A stretch of DNA of 34,904 bases, taken from contig QZLH01001081.1 of the NCBI GenBank assembly GCA_003833135.1, positions 9,401-44,304 of the forward strand, read 5' to 3'. The notes under the pieces were generated by a model. That model was not told where the DNA came from. It saw nothing but the letters and a program-made list of their open reading frames with translations, and searched no databases. Below, piece after piece: positions 22,087 through 33,610 of this stretch; within the stretch, counting starts at the first letter, position 1, and each line of letters begins with the position of its first letter. Position numbers and translations under genes: made by a program. Source of the stretch: Oehlia diaphana (taxonomy: Eukaryota > Glomeromycota > Glomeromycetes > Glomerales > Glomeraceae).

Positions 22087-23885
22087 TTAAAGAACAAATT
22101 GACCATTATTAGTAGCATCATCCAACAAATTATTTTCAACTACGACAGTAACATCTAAAGGTTGTTCGGGCTCATATAAACAACTATATTCAGGTCTAAA
22201 AATACTATCGTTACCAGTTTGTGGATAATAACTATAATTGTAAGTTTGTTCATGTAATCTCCATTTATTTCTTCTTCTATTATAATCTAAATTAAGTATA
22301 GGTGATGGAGACGATAATGGATCTGACAATTGACTAGTACCGTCATTCAATAATATTTCAGCTTCTATAGTATATGATCTCATTTCATTTACAATACATC
22401 TCATCCACCCTTGTATAGTCTGCCCCGCATTAACCGCTAATGGCTCTTTTAACAAGAATCTAACTTGCTGCCAGTGTGTTCTTTCTGCTGTTGGATTTGT
22501 TGTCATAGTAATTGGGTTACCGTTCTGTATTGTTGCCGGTGGTGAAAATTGTAAATCAAACCATCCTGCTATACCGTGAATAATTCCCGTGTATGATGCT
22601 TGCCAAATAAATGGTATTGTGAAATCTCGCAATTCTTCTAATGTTATTGTATAAAAATCAACAAGATATCCACCAGGATTAGCTGGCGCAATTAAAGTAC
22701 GTGGATCAAATCCTCCAACAACCGGCATACCTTTACCGATTCGTTTTATTATAGAGAAATTATTAATTAAATCATAAAGAGAACGCTTTCAAAAAAAATA
22801 TGTGCACTTACCAAACATCTCATCTTTGGCATCAGCATATACTGCAGTTAAATCTACACCATAAAAAGATTGTTGTTCCCAGAATCTGGCTTTACTCATA
22901 GTCTCACTCCATAAACCAGCATCTGTAAAAGGAGCAAGAAATATTGATCCAGTTGAAGGAAAAAGTGTTCCCCCAGGTTTTAAATAATGATCTCGAGCAT
23001 AAAGATAACTTTCAAGCTTCATTTTACATGCATAAGAATCAATGATTAGATTATATTTATATTAAAGAAATTATTACAAAAGGTTAGTAACTTGGCTTTA
23101 AGAGAAAAAAATTTATTTGTTTACGGTATATTATATATGCATATAGTGTTAATCTACGCAAGAACTTAATATTAAGAAAGATTCTTGCGTATATTATCTT
23201 ACCATTCTCTCATGGATCAACAAAACTCCAATAGGTTCAGAAATAATTGTGTCCACTTGAGGAATCGGAAGATTCGGTTGTTCAATTTTGGCTAATGAAA
23301 CCAGAAAAAAGAATTAGTTATTTATACTATACTTTGGTTATAGAAACAGGAAGGGCTTACCTTGAACAACTTCAATCTTGTCTTTTAAGAAAGCATTCTT
23401 TCCCGGGACTTCATTTCCTGAAGCATTAGCGGCATCGACAATTTTTTGCATTTTCTCGGCCATATTTGAAGCTTCAACGGCATATACTTTACGCGCTCCA
23501 GCTTGAACCGCAAAGTATGATAGAATACCCGAACCTAAATAATACCAAAAAAATGTAAGCTTAAAATGTATTAATTAAAGGCTCAAATATATACATACCA
23601 GCACCAACGTCTAAGACCAGTTTATCATGGAAACATACAGGACCATTCAAAAGTATTGCCGAACGGTAAGTGGAAGTTCGTACTGTATCTTGAAGCATAT
23701 TTTGCTGTTGTTAAAACAAAACTCTCTGTTTAACAAGCCACCAGGAGTTTTCTTTGAGACGCGTTTGGAACTAAGTTCTTGAAAACCACCTGATGCTGGA
23801 GCATGGCATAATACGAAAAATAGGCAGGATCGCGTCCTTCTGTTGAAGGAACTTTACCGTTTGCATTTAATGAAGCGTTCGACAT
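22087..23885 (-). CDS. CARM1: Type I protein arginine methyltransferase, CARM1/PRMT4-like
   Basis: Transfers methyl groups from S-adenosylmethionine to arginines of proteins such as histone H3 and splicing or transcription factors (role from the animal and plant family). Exons on the minus strand: 23790-23885, 23599-23704, 23361-23534, 23203-23291, 22812-23016, 22087-22730; 1,314 nt, 437 residues. SAM-binding motif I is VLDVGAGSGILS (62-73), with the acidic loop YAVEAS. The double-E loop [13 protein letters not shown] has both catalytic Glu (144, 153), and the THW loop is at 308-310 (THWQQVRF). [13 protein letters not shown] and the N-terminal [19 protein letters not shown] match CARM1 better than PRMT1. 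The CARM1 N-terminal PH-like domain is absent. The C-terminal tail is acidic and Asn-rich. Confidence 0.92.
23155..23191. repeat. Inverted repeat inside CARM1 intron 4
   Basis: Arms TACGCAAGAA (23155-23164) and TTCTTGCGTA (23182-23191) are perfect complements, with a nested CTTAATATTAAG palindrome next to the left arm. The transcript could form a hairpin just inside the donor side of the intron. Confidence 0.7.
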
Positions 23886-24050
23886 ACTTTTTTTTTCAAC
23901 TAAAAAAAAAAAAGTTGTTTTGTACCCAAAAGGAGAGAAGAACTAAAAAAAAAAAAGATCAAGTACCAAAAAAAAAAGAGATCAAAAAAAAAGAAACAAT
24001 GTAAAAAAAAAAGTTGAAGACGAGTTTTTGAGTTTATTGTTGCGTGCGTG
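23886..24050 (-). promoter_or_regulatory. Upstream region of the CARM1-like gene with repeated poly(T) tracts
   Basis: On the sense (minus) strand this holds several T runs of 9-12 nt, some ending in TTTAG and preceded by GTAC. They look like pyrimidine-rich leader or promoter tracts, or unspliced 5'-UTR introns. No defined factor site. Confidence 0.35.
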
Positions 24051-26091
24051 TGACACTCGTGTAAACAAATATGTTGTCATACAATGCGTCTCTATGACTG
24101 AAATTTAGAGCAAAATATCGTTTTTGATTCACAGTCAATTGATACAAGTCACTTTTTTATCAAATAAAGAAAAGGAACCAATGGAAAAAATACAACTACA
24201 TTTGAGCAATATTTACATAACTTTTTATCTTTATAATTCATAGAAAATACTCATTCTTATGTGTTTATTTATGTCATGCATTGGCGTGACAATTAGGCCT
24301 AGTTCAATTTTAAAATTAAAAAATAAACGGTGTTTTATAAAATATCGACAGATATTTATTAATAATTAATCATAATGGTAATATAATAATATTAGTCTTT
24401 AATATCTATGTTCACTTATCCATAATTTAAAGTATGAAAGACAAAAAAAAAACAAATAAATAAACCAATTTAATTAATTTTGGTTTATTTTATTTAATAA
24501 TACTGTTAAACCCACAAAATATTTCATATACTAAAATTACTTTTTAGATACAACTAAACTTTTTTTATATCATTATTTTGCATTTTAGAATACTTTCTGA
24601 ATTTATTTTAGCTTTATTATTTCTATTACTTAAACATTGTAATACAACCTGGATTTTTAGTTAAAGTTTTATTGTTTTATTTATTTTTCTATAGTAATTA
24701 TTTTTCTGGGTAAAAACTTTTTTATAAAATATTTTAAGCTGATAATAAATAGTGCAATAAAATTAGTAAACTGCTTTAATTATAAAAAAAAAAGAGAAAT
24801 AATAATAAAATAGAATATAAATAATAATTGTTTTTTATTAAATACTTATTAAAATTTTGATATACTAAACTAGTATTGAGAAGTTTATTTAAAACTATTA
24901 ATTTTGAATAGACTTCAATATATTTAAAACATATTTAAAATTTGTTTAAAACTTTATTAAATACTGTACTGAATTATATATTACAAATCCAATTTATTTA
25001 TAACTAATTATGCTAGATCTAATAAAATTATATAGTAAAATTATTACATCTAAATTAATTTTAACTAAACAATTATATTAATCCATATATTTGATATATA
25101 TAATATTATATAATATGAATTAGTTATACTAATCATAATTTTTTTTATTAAAGTATAGAAAAAATTTTTAAAAATTCCAATATTTTGTTAAACAAATTAT
25201 AAATTATGCAAAAAATCCAATCCTTTCTAATATTAGCATTGTACAATAATATTAATAATAGCTAACATTTTAAAAGGAAAAAGTATACAAAAGAAGTATT
25301 AAAAATTTCATAATATTATTAAAATCTACTATATATTAATTGTATTGTATTATCTGTATTACCTATTATATAATACAGCTTAGTTATATCATACTTTTTT
25401 ATATAAAACGAATTTAAGTTATATATATACTGTTGTAAAACAATAGATTAATAACTAGTAACTATATATTAATATTTTATTAGTTAATTTATATATCAAA
25501 TAATTTAATATAAAAATATAAATTTTAACTATAAAAATATTTAGTTTATTTATATAATAAAAGAAACAATATATTATTATTTAGACCAAAATTTTATATA
25601 AAAAACCTGATTTAAATATTAAATATAAATATTATATAAAAAAGATATATATAAAATTAATTAGAACAAATATATTTTAATAAAGTAGTACATAACTGAA
25701 TTCAACATTAAAAAAAAGTTTAATTAAAATAAATACTAATTTAAAAAAAATATTATTAATAATAATTAATTATACTTTAAATAATATCTGAATTTTATAA
25801 AATAAAGTATATATTTAAGAAAAACACTTTATATAATATATGTATTAGCATTAAATAGTATATTAAATTTAGTTAATTACTTTTTAAATTAAATAACTTA
25901 AATTAAATTATCTTTTTAAAAATTTATGTTTTATAATTTTTTGCTAATTATTTTTTCAAAAAAATAAAATTATTTGTATTTTAAATATTATAAAAGAAAA
26001 AAATTGCTTATTAAAATTAAGTTATATGATGATTAATGATTATTCAATATTATTTGCAAATGTTTTTTTTTTAGTAGATTATTTTAACCTC

Positions 26092-26285
26092 TTACTAATA
26101 ATTTTTATTTTACCTTTTTTTAAATTCTATTAATTAATTAGTTAAAAAGAAAAAAAATTATAATAATATAATATAAAATTACTTTTTATAGTAGAATCTA
26201 TAAAGAATTTTATATATAATTTTTATCTTAGATCTAAAGATAACCTATCTTATAAATAAGTAGAGTCCTCTCTAAATCCATTCTT
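26092..26285 (+). repeat. Dispersed AT-rich repeat, copy 1 (uninterrupted)
   Basis: Shares, in order with copies 2 and 3, CTAATAATTTTTA-TTTACC, a T run, AAATTCTATTAATTAATTAG, AAAAAGAAAAAAAATTATAA, TTTATAGTAGAATCTATAAA, GAATTTTATATATAATTTTT and a TAAATAAGTA-type end. It preserves the unbroken site AATTAGTTAAAAAGA at 26136-26150. Confidence 0.7.
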
Positions 26286-26926
26286 ATTGCTATACAAGAA
26301 AACAATATTTTATTTTAAAATCAATTAAAGATAAGTATAAGAAAAATACAAATAATGCTAAAAAAAATTAAAATATAAGGCAAAATAATATATGCAATTT
26401 ATAACAAATACTGTATTTATTATAATTCTTATTATTACTTATATTTTCTGCCATTATTACATAAAATTTAAACTAAAAATCTAAATATAACTACTTTATA
26501 TAATTAAAACTTCTTATAAGCTAACTTGTAAGCTATAGTAATAATAAATCAATTAATGTCAAAATAAAAAACAATTAAAAAAAATATAAGAAAAAATTAA
26601 AAAAACTAAAAAGAGAAGAAACCTTTAAGTCATATAAAAAATTTTGTTAAAAATTTTAAAAATATTTTTTGAAATTAGCTAATAATAATAAAATCTGAAA
26701 TAATTTTGCTTACTGCTAATATAATATATATTTAATAAAATAATTTCTTTGATTTTTTTTTTATAGCATTTGATTTTATTATTAAAATTTATTACTAATA
26801 TTTTATGTATATAGTTTAATAAATAACATTTGTATTATACTGTATAAAATTAGTAATTATATATAATAAGTTTAAATAAAATCTTATTTTACTTATAATA
26901 AAGATTACTATAAAAATTAATTTTTT

Positions 26927-27066
26927 ACTAATAATTTTTACCTTACTTTTTTTTTAAAAGAAAAAAAATATAATAATATAACTTTTTATAGTAGGATTTG
27001 TAAAGAATTCTATATATAATTTTTACCTTAAATCTAAAAGTAATCTATAAATAAGTGTGATCTTAT
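26927..27066 (+). repeat. Dispersed AT-rich repeat, copy 2 (internally deleted)
   Basis: Same order of blocks as copy 1: CTAATAATTTTTACCTTAC, TTTATAGTAGGATTTGTAAA, GAATTCTATATATAATTTTT and CTATAAATAAGTGTGATC. It lacks the central AATTCTATTAATTAATTAG segment. Confidence 0.65.
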
Positions 27067-27239
27067 CAAAAACTATTATCAAAAAAATTTAAACACCAAT
27101 TTTTAAGACTAATCTAAATACTATATGATGAAATATTTTTATTAATATATTACTAGTTGTAACCTGTTGCTTCACACCAGGATTTGGCTGGAATTATATT
27201 ATCATCACTTTTTTTTAATTTGTTTAACGTCACGTAATA

Positions 27240-27301
27240 AAACTGGCCAATGGAAGTAATATTGCACAATTTGGAATTTATTTATACAGGTAATCTAAAC
27301 G
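27240..27301 (-). repeat. Dispersed repeat, minus-strand copy
   Basis: Reverse complement begins GTTTAGATTACCTGTATAAA and continues TAAATTCCAAATTGTGCAAT. It aligns with the plus-strand copy at 32852-32910. The flank at 27160-27185 (TAACCTGTTGCTTCACACCA) is unusually GC-rich for this zone and may belong to the same element. Confidence 0.6.
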
Positions 27302-28221
27302 TTACAAATTTTTTTAATTATATAAATTAATATGATCTTAATTTTAAGAAATTTTTTATTATTATAAAAGTTAAAAAAAAAATGATGAAATGATGAATCT
27401 TTCTACATTATCCTAAAAAATAAAATGAAATTTGATCATATAAAATAAAGAGAAAAATAGATTCTAAAAAGTATTATCTATTTTTAATAGATTGTAATAG
27501 ATTAATTAGTAGAAAGTTAATATATTATGGTATTCTAAAGTGCAATATATGTAAGTACTAAATGGTTTGATAATTTTATAAAAAAATGAAAGCAAATCAT
27601 ATTTAATTATATAAATTATTACTTAAGGAAAGCATACAGTTATATAATTTATATATAATAAGATTATCAATGATGCAAAATTTTAAAATATGATACCCAA
27701 GAATAGTTTGAATAATTATATATTATTTTTTATTATTTTTATATAGATATATGAAAATATACCTATAGAATATAATTAATAAATGATAAAACACTTTTTG
27801 TTAAAAAAATAATATTATATTTTCCAGTAAAATTTTCATTGAGCAATTCACAACCTTTTTAAAACTTTTTTTGATATTTTCTCCAAAGTATAATATTTAA
27901 GTTTAAATAAAAATTATATTTGATAAACTTTCAGATTCCAAAGGTAAGAAAATAATATATTTTTTTAATATTTAGTAATTTATAAATGTTTTATTAGACA
28001 TAGTCACACAGATATATATACTGTATAGTACAAAAAATTTTTTAGTTAATTAAAAGTCATGTGATTATAATCTTCCCTTAAATATTAACTATTAAGGTAT
28101 AGTATAAAAAGATATCATATGAACTGATCATCTAAAATACTTTAGAAATTTTTTTCCAAAAAATAGAAGTTAGATTCGCATATATTATTTCACAAAAGTC
28201 TAATATATTAAAAGTTATTTA

Positions 28222-30357
28222 ATGGCATTTTTAAGAAAATTCATTCAAACTAATTCTTTTAATAGTTCACTTTCTCAGTTTTTTCCTTGGTTCTTTCTAT
28301 CAGATGTATTATCTTTAAAACCTTTAAAAATATTTCCAACAGAATCATTTGATGATTTGAGACGAAAAGGTTATTATTATTTAGATAAAACTCACTTTAT
28401 TTCTAAAATAGAAGCTAAATGTGCTCCTGCTGTTCTTTCTTTACGTCCTCATTATTTTGGAAAGACATTATTTCTCTCTACTTTATCCTCTTATTATGAT
28501 ATAAAAAATAGAGATCGATTTAAGCAATTATTTCAAGATTTATATATTGGAAAAAATCCTACACCATTAGCATCTAAGTTTCTTATTCTCAATCTTAATT
28601 TTGCTGGACTTCGTATTAATGAAACATATGATCTTTACAATAGATTTTCACAAAAAGTTGAATTCAAAGATATCAAAATTTATGTACCGATATAAACAAG
28701 AGTTAGGAAATTATTTTAAAGTTATTGATGAAAAAAAGAGTGCTTTAGCAAATTTTATAAAATTACTAGATATGGTAGATTTAAGTAATAATAAGGTATT
28801 ATATTCTTTATTTTTATAATTTTAAAAGAATAAGCTAATATTTTTATATATTTTTAGCTTTATATTTGTATTGATGACTATGATGCTAGTATGAATGAAA
28901 TTCTTAGAAATAAAGAACTCCTTCAAACTCTTATCAGTCATCACAAAACTAAAGATGACTTTATTAAAAGTAAATTCAAATTAATTGAAAGTTCATTTAT
29001 ACAATTCTTTAGTGAATTGAAAACTGCTTGTGATGAAGGTATAGCTCGTATTTTTTTAACTGGTATGACTCCTATTAGTATGGATGATTTTTCTTCAGGT
29101 TTTAATATTTCAGAAGATTTGGCATTAAAAGAAGAATTTTGGGACTTATATGGATTTAAGAAATGGGATATTAAGATTCTTTTAGATAAAGTTCTTGAAA
29201 ATAATGTATCAAATGATGTTAAACAAAAAGTAATGTCATGGTTAATAGAGGAAAATGATGGGTATTTTTTTCATCGTAATCAATCTCAAGGAATTTTTAA
29301 TACTGGATATATCCTGTATTATATCAATAATTTGATAGACCAAAAGAAATATTTGAATAATAAATATATTAGATGTGATAAATATGCTACAGTTAATTTT
29401 AATACACTTTTTAATTTTCCTTCTAACCTACATATATTATCTATTCAAATAATATTAAACTTAATTATTAATAATCCCCTTGGAAAATCTATTCTTATTG
29501 AAGCACTTAATCAACATCTCAATTTGTGCAATTCTATTCAATCCTTTATTTTTCCAAATTGCATAAAACAACGATTTCAACTTAGCAATATCCATGAACT
29601 AGCAACTGATCATACTTCATTATTATCATTTATGTTTTATTCTGGAGCTATCACATATCAATCAAATTTATCACGATCATCATTACAACATAATTTTCAA
29701 ATACAAAATCGTGTTATTAAGAGAGAGTTTATTATAGAAATGCTTAAGATATATAATTGGAAAAAAGAGGATTTAATACCTATACGAAATTATTTGCAAA
29801 TTTTGAAAGCAGAATATAACATTAAACCTCTTTGTCGATTTATAGAAAATAATTTATTAAAGCCATTAAAAGACAATAGTATTAAGCATTTAAATGAAGA
29901 GGTATTGGAACAAATTTTTATGGATACTTTAACACTTACTCTTCATACTGATATTAAACCAGAGTTTCAGGTATTTTTTCAAAATTCAAATTTTGAAAAA
30001 GTAATTAATTTAGTAAAGATAAATACTGGAAAAGTGATAGCAATTGAATTTGATAATATTAAGATAGAAAATGTTAAATTAGATGGAATTCAAAGTAATC
30101 GGCAAAAAGCAACTGATCTTTCACAATTATTATTAGAAAAATCAGAAGATGAAATTTTAAGTCTTGAAATTAGTAATAGATATCAGCCAAATCAAAAAAC
30201 AGTTTAGCAAGCTTTAGAATCAAAGATTAAAAAAAAAAGAAGTAAATATTTAGATCTATTAAAAAAACAATACAATATAGAGTTAAGTTGTATGTTTATT
30301 GTTTTGAGGGTAGGCTTATATCGTTTAATTAGTAGAAAGATTTATGCTAATAAATAA
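28222..30357 (+). pseudogene. AAA-ATPase-like / PD-(D/E)XK nuclease-like protein, broken
   Basis: Family of a P-loop ATPase fused to a C-terminal restriction-nuclease-like domain, common in bacteria and expanded in mycorrhizal fungi; cellular role unknown. The N-terminus has FPTESFDDLRRKGYYYLDKT and a Walker A-type RPHYFGKTLFLS at residues 75-86. The frame shifts by one near an A5 run at 28652-28656; the new frame continues through YKQELGN to LSNNK. A GT-AG intron (28794-28857) joins to the Walker B-type LYICIDDYDAS. The open reading continues to TAG at 30205-30207. Beyond it the same frame goes on for 49 codons with a family-like end (KYLDLLKKQYNIELSCMFIV) to TAA at 30355-30357, so the TAG looks premature. 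In the nuclease motif the expected Asp is Asn (VINLV) and the ExK Lys is Asp (IEFDN). Sequencing error remains possible for the shift. Confidence 0.75.
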
Positions 30358-30608
30358 TTTGTAAATATTAAATACAAAATTATTTACAAAATAAAGTTTT
30401 ACCTATAATCTAAACTTAAGGATTTTTAATTTTATATATTATGATGTAAAATATATAATTTGTATGATATTAAAAAAATAAAATATATTAATAATTTATA
30501 TATATATTATAAAAGTTTTTAAAAGGGTAACTATTGCAATTTTTAAAAGTTACTATATATATTACAGGCAGTCTAAATCATTATTCTTCATTTCATACTG
30601 TTTATAAA

Positions 30609-31019
30609 ATGGAAACTAGTGAAAAATTTTGTCTAACATTGCAAATTAACAAAGCCATTGCTAAATCTGTTCCAAAAGAAATATTAATTAAAGGAAAATT
30701 TTGTGATTATATTACATATTGTGATTGTAGAAAGTGGCACTATATTTTTAGTGATAAAGTATTAAGTCAAAAGGAGATGCAGAATTTCAAATAAACTTTG
30801 GATGCATATGACTATTCATGTGTCATACCTCTATTTTTGATGATTATTACTTAATAGAAGTATTGTTTATTTTATATAAAAATATTTTGTGATACCCTAT
30901 AGAAATTCTTTATTATTCTAGCTGTATCTGAAAATTTTGATATATGCTATTATTGTGATGCAGATAATGATTTAATTGATCTACCAAGCGTACTAATGAC
31001 TAAATATAAAATAATATAA
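30609..31019 (+). pseudogene. Cys-containing coding relic or small unrecognised gene
   Basis: A 61-codon frame from ATG 30609 to TAA 30792-30794 includes INKAIAKSVPKEILIKGKF and CDYITYCDCRKWHYIF. After a TTCTAG acceptor-like site at 30921, a second open stretch at 30924-31019 reads VSENFDICYYCDADNDLIDL and ends PSVLMTKYKII. Composition is coding-like and the paired Cys (CDC, CYYC) suggest a zinc-binding fold. The two parts cannot be joined with certainty. Unrecognised. Confidence 0.3.
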
Positions 31020-31798
31020 CCATTATATTAAAGATATTAAAATAAAGGCAAAGAATTTAGTATTCATTTAGAAGTTAAAGTAAATAATAATAAGAGAAGA
31101 AAAACTAGTTAATTTATATTAGAAAAATGTTTCTTGCAATATATGTAAATACATAGTAAAATTATAATATAATTGATTTGTAATAAAATTTAGTTAATAT
31201 TTTGCTAATTCCTATTTATTTTGTTTACAAAATAAGCTTTATACATAAATTGCATGATAATATTTATTCTAAAAATTAAAATTTATGATACAATATACTA
31301 AATAAATCAGTTTCATACTTATTCATATTTGTATTTTTTTTTTTACTCTTTCCTCTTCTTCTGAATTTGATTTCTTATATTATATTATTTTCAATTATTA
31401 GTAATTATTTTCATTTAATAAATGATTAGCATAAAATTTAATAGTAATTTTATACTAATTATTTATGAATTACAACTTAAATTAAAAATGGCAATAAATA
31501 TACTAGTAGTATTAGTACTTTGGCTATTTAGCTAAGATTGGATATTAGCTATTTGGCCATTTGATCATAGCTAAAATAGCCAAATTTAAATTTGGCTGGC
31601 CAAAAATTAGCTAAAATATTTTTATATTTGAATAAAATAATTAATAAAATTTAATAGTTTTAAATTTTAAAATATTTGTATTTTAGATGTAAAATAGCAT
31701 AATTTTTTAATGTTAAATTAAGAATTTAAGATTATTTGCTAATTTTACCAGTTTAGCTATTAGCAGTTTATTAGCTAAATTAAAATCCTACTTATTTA
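31020..31798. other. AT-rich intergenic DNA with TAGCTA/TTGGCTA palindromic words
   Basis: No gene. From about 31515 to 31620 the words TTTGGCTATTTAGCTAA, TAGCTATTTGGCCA, TAGCTAAAATAGCCAAAT and TTTGGCTGGCC alternate in both orientations. Similar words recur in inverse orientation at 32420-32480 (see the separate observation). Confidence 0.5.
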
Positions 31799-31863
31799 TA
31801 ATAAAGGTAATGATTTTTACCTTACTTTTTTCTTAAATTCTATTGATTAATTAGCTAAAAAGA

Positions 31864-32204
<341 letters not shown>

Positions 32205-32492
32205 AATTAGCTAAAAAGAAAAAAAATCATAGCAATATAAGTTATATAACATAAAATTTCCTTTAATAGTAAGATTTATAATGAAGAATTTTATATATAA
32301 TTTTTACCTTAAGCTTAGCGTGACCTATTTTGTAAATAAGATCCTGCTAAATCAGTTAAATCAACTAAAAAAAAATTTGGTTATGATTAATTTCCAATAG
32401 TATTTTGGACGTAAATTTTGTTAATTAGCCAAATTGGCTAATGGTCAAATAAATTAGTTTAGCTATAGCCAAATACCAACATTAAATAAAGC

Positions 32493-32672
32493 TCTGCATG
32501 AGCTGGCTCAAGTTGAGCCACAGTCTGGCTCAGTTCAGCTTAAAAAAAAAATCTGAGCTGAGTTCAGAATAAGCCGAACTATAAAAATTTCAGCTCAAGT
32601 TAAAGTGAGCTGAACTAAGCCACAAAAATCCTAATTCAAGCCAAACTAAGCTTGAGCTAGCTCAATTTTATC
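32493..32672. repeat. Cluster of GAGCT/AGCTC inverted repeats
   Basis: Contains the perfect palindromes GGCTCAAGTTGAGCC (32505-32519) and TTGAGCTAGCTCAA (32652-32665), with many intermediate forms such as GGCTCAGTTCAGCTT, GAGCTGAGTTCAG and GTGAGCTGAACTAAGCC. The two ends are roughly inverted copies of each other. It is noticeably GC-richer than its surroundings. It may be a small hairpin-type mobile element. Confidence 0.6.
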
Positions 32673-32684
32673 TTAAAAAAAATG

Positions 32685-32845
32685 TTTTGCAATATTTTTA
32701 CTAAAGCATTGAAAAAAAATGGTGCGAAACATTTTTTAATATAATATTATGAAAAAAACGTTTTTGCAATATTTTTATTAAAATATTGAAAAAATGTTGC
32801 GAACCATTTTTTTTAATATCTTATATCTTATATAATAAAAAAAAC
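32685..32845. repeat. Tandem duplication, ~75-bp unit
   Basis: Two units with TTTTGCAATATTTTTACTAA / TTTTGCAATATTTTTATTAA, then CATTGAAAAAA / TATTGAAAAAA, then GGTGCGAAACATTTTTTAAT / GTTGCGAACCATTTTTTTTA. The sequence around TTGCGAAACA is itself nearly palindromic. Confidence 0.6.
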
Positions 32846-32851
32846 TGTCAT

Positions 32852-32910
32852 GTTTAGATTACTTGTATAAATAAATTTGAATTGTGTAATATTGCAATAT
32901 TGGTCACTTT
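32852..32910 (+). repeat. Dispersed repeat, plus-strand copy
   Basis: GTTTAGATTACTTGTATAAA and the following TAAATTTGAATTGTGTAATA match the inverse copy at 27240-27301 with only a few differences over about 50 bp, then the two diverge. Confidence 0.6.
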
Positions 32911-33058
32911 ATCATGTGATATTACACATTCTTCCAAAAAAGGAAATTTTACTTTTTGCAAAAATAGGGGATTTTGGTTTCACAAATATTCTTAAAAAGG
33001 AAATTTTTGCACTGATCATATAATTCCGGTTAGAATTAAAAATTTAAAGATTAAGCAG

Positions 33059-33092
33059 TATCAAGAAAAATTTGCGAGAATTTTTCTTGATA
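33059..33092. repeat. Perfect 14-bp hairpin
   Basis: TATCAAGAAAAATT (33059-33072), a six-base loop, then AATTTTTCTTGATA (33079-33092). Outer flanks ATTAAG and CTTAAT extend the symmetry imperfectly. It may be a MITE remnant; in a fungal spacer a bacterial-type terminator is not expected. Confidence 0.6.
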
Positions 33093-33610
33093 AAACCTTA
33101 ATACTTATAAATTAAATAAAAGATCCTTTTTATACTATTTTAAAAATAAACCTATTGCAGTACCTAAAATTCAAATTTTTTTAGTTGTGTCAGGTATACT
33201 GTATATAACTAAAAATGTGACTTATATGCAAGCAGTTCTGCAAGACACTACCACTGCAAAGCTGTTAATTTTTTTATTTTTATTTATACATGTAAATATG
33301 TTTATTTTGTGATATTATTTTCAGTACATTTTTGCTATAATTTTTTATTTTTTATTTTATTTCTCAAGATAAATAAAATTACAGTAAAAATTAAGTAACT
33401 TTAACTACTGATAATGATAACCAAACTATAACGTGTAGTGCCACATTTGGTGGAAAATAAACAAAAAGATGAATATGAATTTTACTAATTATATAAATGG
33501 TAACTTAGTCTCATGATTATAAACAAAAACAAATGACTTATTTGTGCTAACTGATTGAAAAAAAAGTCTTTTTCTTAACTTTCAGAAATGGATGAGTGTG
33601 ATAAGTAAAA

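Larger units (their letters stand above)
24051..28221. other. AT desert, no gene visible
   Basis: About 4.2 kb of extreme AT-rich sequence made of short A/T words, with no coding-like frame on either strand and no RNA gene that I could recognise. It contains two copies of a dispersed repeat (26092-26285 and 26927-27066) and an inverted copy of another repeat (27240-27301). A slightly GC-richer island at about 27157-27300 marks the second repeat. Confidence 0.7.

Noticed and set aside
4418..23885. The nine conserved genes as a functional or biosynthetic cluster
   Set aside because: Their products belong to unrelated core processes and strands alternate; this looks like ordinary gene-dense DNA.
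27157..27200. CACACCAGG/CCTGTTGCTTC segment considered as a tRNA or Helitron end
   Set aside because: Only a 4-bp stem, no cloverleaf, no clear CTRR terminus with a hairpin at the right spacing; kept only as part of a dispersed repeat.
24051..28221. Search for CRISPR-like arrays, tRNA genes or rRNA fragments in the AT desert
   Set aside because: Repeated words are irregular AT blocks, not equal-length repeats with spacers, and no tRNA B-box-like GGTTCGA context was seen.
28652..28700. Tiny intron to explain the frame change in the ATPase gene
   Set aside because: The only GT...AG pairs that would restore the frame are about a dozen bases apart, too short to splice; a one-base shift is simpler.
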